This document shows, piece by piece, positions 62,923-64,000 of a stretch of 64,000 bases of DNA (positions are counted from its first letter, which is position 1; the number at the start of each line of letters is the position of its first letter). Source of the stretch: an uncultured Verrucomicrobiota bacterium. Its GTDB lineage: Bacteria > Verrucomicrobiota > Verrucomicrobiae > Verrucomicrobiales > DEV007. The notes under the pieces were generated by a model. It was not told the DNA's origin, did no database searches, and was given only the letters and a program-made list of their open reading frames with translations. The translations under genes and the position numbers were made by a program. The stretch covers positions 21,309 through 85,308 of the forward strand of contig CACJBM010000003.1 in NCBI GenBank assembly GCA_902591645.1, written 5' to 3'.

Positions 62923-62998
62923 TAGGAACCGAGTCAGAAAATTGAAGCCAGAAAGTAAAAAAGCGGAGAGCGAGCTAAAATAGAGGCCTTTCCAATTT

Positions 62999-64000
62999 CT
63001 ATTTGGCTTTTGATGTTTTGACCTCTGCTTTTCTCAGCACTGTGGATTTGCCATTCCCATCATTAAGACAGATATAGCCCGGGCGAACCGTTGAAAGGAT
63101 CCGAGCGGGGTTCTTTTTGGTGCCCTTGGGCCCATCAATTATTTCAATCTTATCTTTGTCTTCGGTGTTGATCTGATCTTTTTCCTGAGGAGAAAATAAT
63201 TCCACATTGTGACTGGAAAGAACGGCCAAGAGAGAATTATGGATTTCTTCTAATGAACTGATGAGATGCGGCTCCCCCTTTTTATTTGTAGATGAAATTA
63301 TCTTTTCTAAGTGATCAATTTGTTCAATGACGGATACTCCGAAAAGATGAACGGTTCCCCATTCAGGCGTTACTGCCTTTGAGAGTGTTTTCTTTTTATC
63401 TTTGAGACTCTCAACCTCATCCTCTACAAGATCTTTATCTTTTTGCGACTGCTGAAGTTGACCCTGAACCTTTTTTAATTTGGTTTGCAATGAACCGAGC
63501 TCACCTGTCCGGGCATCCAGTTTTTCTATTTCACTACGTACTGTGTGATATTTTTGTGCCTTAACCTCATAGTCATTGGTTTCTTCTTTGAGACGGCTAG
63601 AGAGTTTTTCTAATTTTTCAATTTCAGCCTCTAGAGCAGAAGCTTTTTCTTGCCGCTCTTTTAGTTCGGAGCTGATTATTTCATGTTGGTTACGAACGTC
63701 ATTCAAGCGCCGCGATTCTGTCGCAAGGTTGCGGATGTCATTTTGAAGTCTTTGAAACTCACGTTTGGTTTCTTCCAACGAAACTCGTTCTTTGCGTTCT
63801 TTGAGTTTTATTTCACTATATTCTTCAAGTACCTGATCGAGTTTTGATTCCGCATTTTCAAATTCTGCATTGTGTTTTTCAATGCGCTCTTTTTCTTTAT
63901 TTAGATCGATTACCTCTGAGGCAATTTCATCACGTTCGATTTTCCTTTCTCTGAGGTCTTTTACTTGTGAATCGAGTTGGTTTTCTTCCTCACGGTAATT
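62999..64000 (-). CDS. Coiled-coil protein with GrpE-like C-terminus (partial at window edge)
   Basis: The gene enters from beyond position 64000; 333 residues are visible and the frame is open to the edge, although a TTG at 63778 could mimic a start. The visible N-terminal part is highly charged long coiled coil (repeated Glu/Lys with LxxL spacing). The final 120 residues, beginning GTVHLFGVSVIEQIDHLEKI, include SSLEEIHNSLLAVLSSHNVELFSP and end ILSTVRPGYICLNDGNGKSTVLRKAEVKTSKAK in outline; spacing of a helical segment, a NVEL turn, PGY and VLRKAEV resembles the head domain of GrpE, the DnaK nucleotide exchange factor. That likeness is inference; function unknown. It lies upstream of mutS, 112 bases between. 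Confidence 0.6.
   Translation of the reverse strand, partial: NYREEENQLDSQVKDLRERKIERDEIASEVIDLNKEKERIEKHNAEFENAESKLDQVLEEYSEIKLKERKERVSLEETKREFQRLQNDIRNLATESRRLNDVRNQHEIISSELKERQEKASALEAEIEKLEKLSSRLKEETNDYEVKAQKYHTVRSEIEKLDARTGELGSLQTKLKKVQGQLQQSQKDKDLVEDEVESLKDKKKTLSKAVTPEWGTVHLFGVSVIEQIDHLEKIISSTNKKGEPHLISSLEEIHNSLLAVLSSHNVELFSPQEKDQINTEDKDKIEIIDGPKGTKKNPARILSTVRPGYICLNDGNGKSTVLRKAEVKTSKAK

Noticed and set aside
1..64000. CRISPR array, insertion sequence, integrase, prophage or antiphage cluster
   Set aside because: No regularly spaced repeats, transposase, integrase, phage structural gene or recognised defence gene was seen; the region reads as stable chromosomal DNA.

Overview
The window looks like chromosomal DNA of a Gram-negative, heterotrophic member of the Verrucomicrobiota or a close PVC relative. 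The case rests on gene families, not on a marker-gene tree. There is a lipid A pathway with an LpxC-FabZ fusion. There are many secreted DUF1501, DUF1549/DUF1553, DUF1552, DUF1592 and DUF1080 proteins, typical of planctomycetes and verrucomicrobia. A giant lamin-tail/CotH protein carries a C-terminal module common in verrucomicrobial secreted proteins. Shine-Dalgarno sites are often weak or absent, and several starts were moved inward to match signal peptides or family N-termini.

Layout. 1-19,200 is mostly housekeeping: rnc, tRNA-His, the 2308-residue lamin-tail/CotH surface protein, DUF1802 and DUF3817 genes, lpxA and lpxC-fabZ, trxA, a Pro/Ala-rich membrane protein, an M20 peptidase, an archaeal/eukaryotic-type proS with a glutaredoxin, a secreted phosphodiesterase, and a pair made of a membrane protein and a predicted atypical kinase-like protein. 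19,200-60,350 is a long catabolic region, nearly all exported proteins: ThuA, four DUF1080 domains in three genes plus a LamG protein, a Gfo/Idh/MocA oxidoreductase, two TIM-barrel isomerase/epimerase proteins, a PHP protein, DUF3500, five DUF1501 proteins, three DUF1549/DUF1553 proteins, a DUF1552/DUF1592 pair, a GH99-like protein, a metallophosphoesterase, two sulfatases, a lactonase and a DUF4380-like protein. 60,400-64,000 returns to housekeeping with mutS and the 3' part of a coiled-coil gene that runs off the window.

How the genes may work together. Sulfatases, the GH99-like protein and the phosphoesterase would trim a sulfated or branched polysaccharide outside the cytoplasm. The Gfo/Idh/MocA, DUF1080, ThuA and isomerase-like proteins fit an oxidative 3-keto-sugar route for breaking glycosidic bonds. 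The DUF1549/DUF1553-DUF1501 pairs, with CxxCH haem motifs and Tat-type leaders, have no settled role but travel with such loci. This is inference from families and neighbourhood.

Most worth a second look: the kinase-like protein at 18151-19176; a perfect 10-bp-arm palindrome against the start of a small membrane protein at 44749-44771; a leftover Tat signal peptide at 14367-14450; a concanavalin-like domain inserted inside DUF1553 at 53705-56281; a QLNLF clamp-binding-type motif at the end of MutS; and a GrpE-like tail on the coiled-coil protein at the right edge. I saw no CRISPR array, insertion sequence, integrase or prophage.
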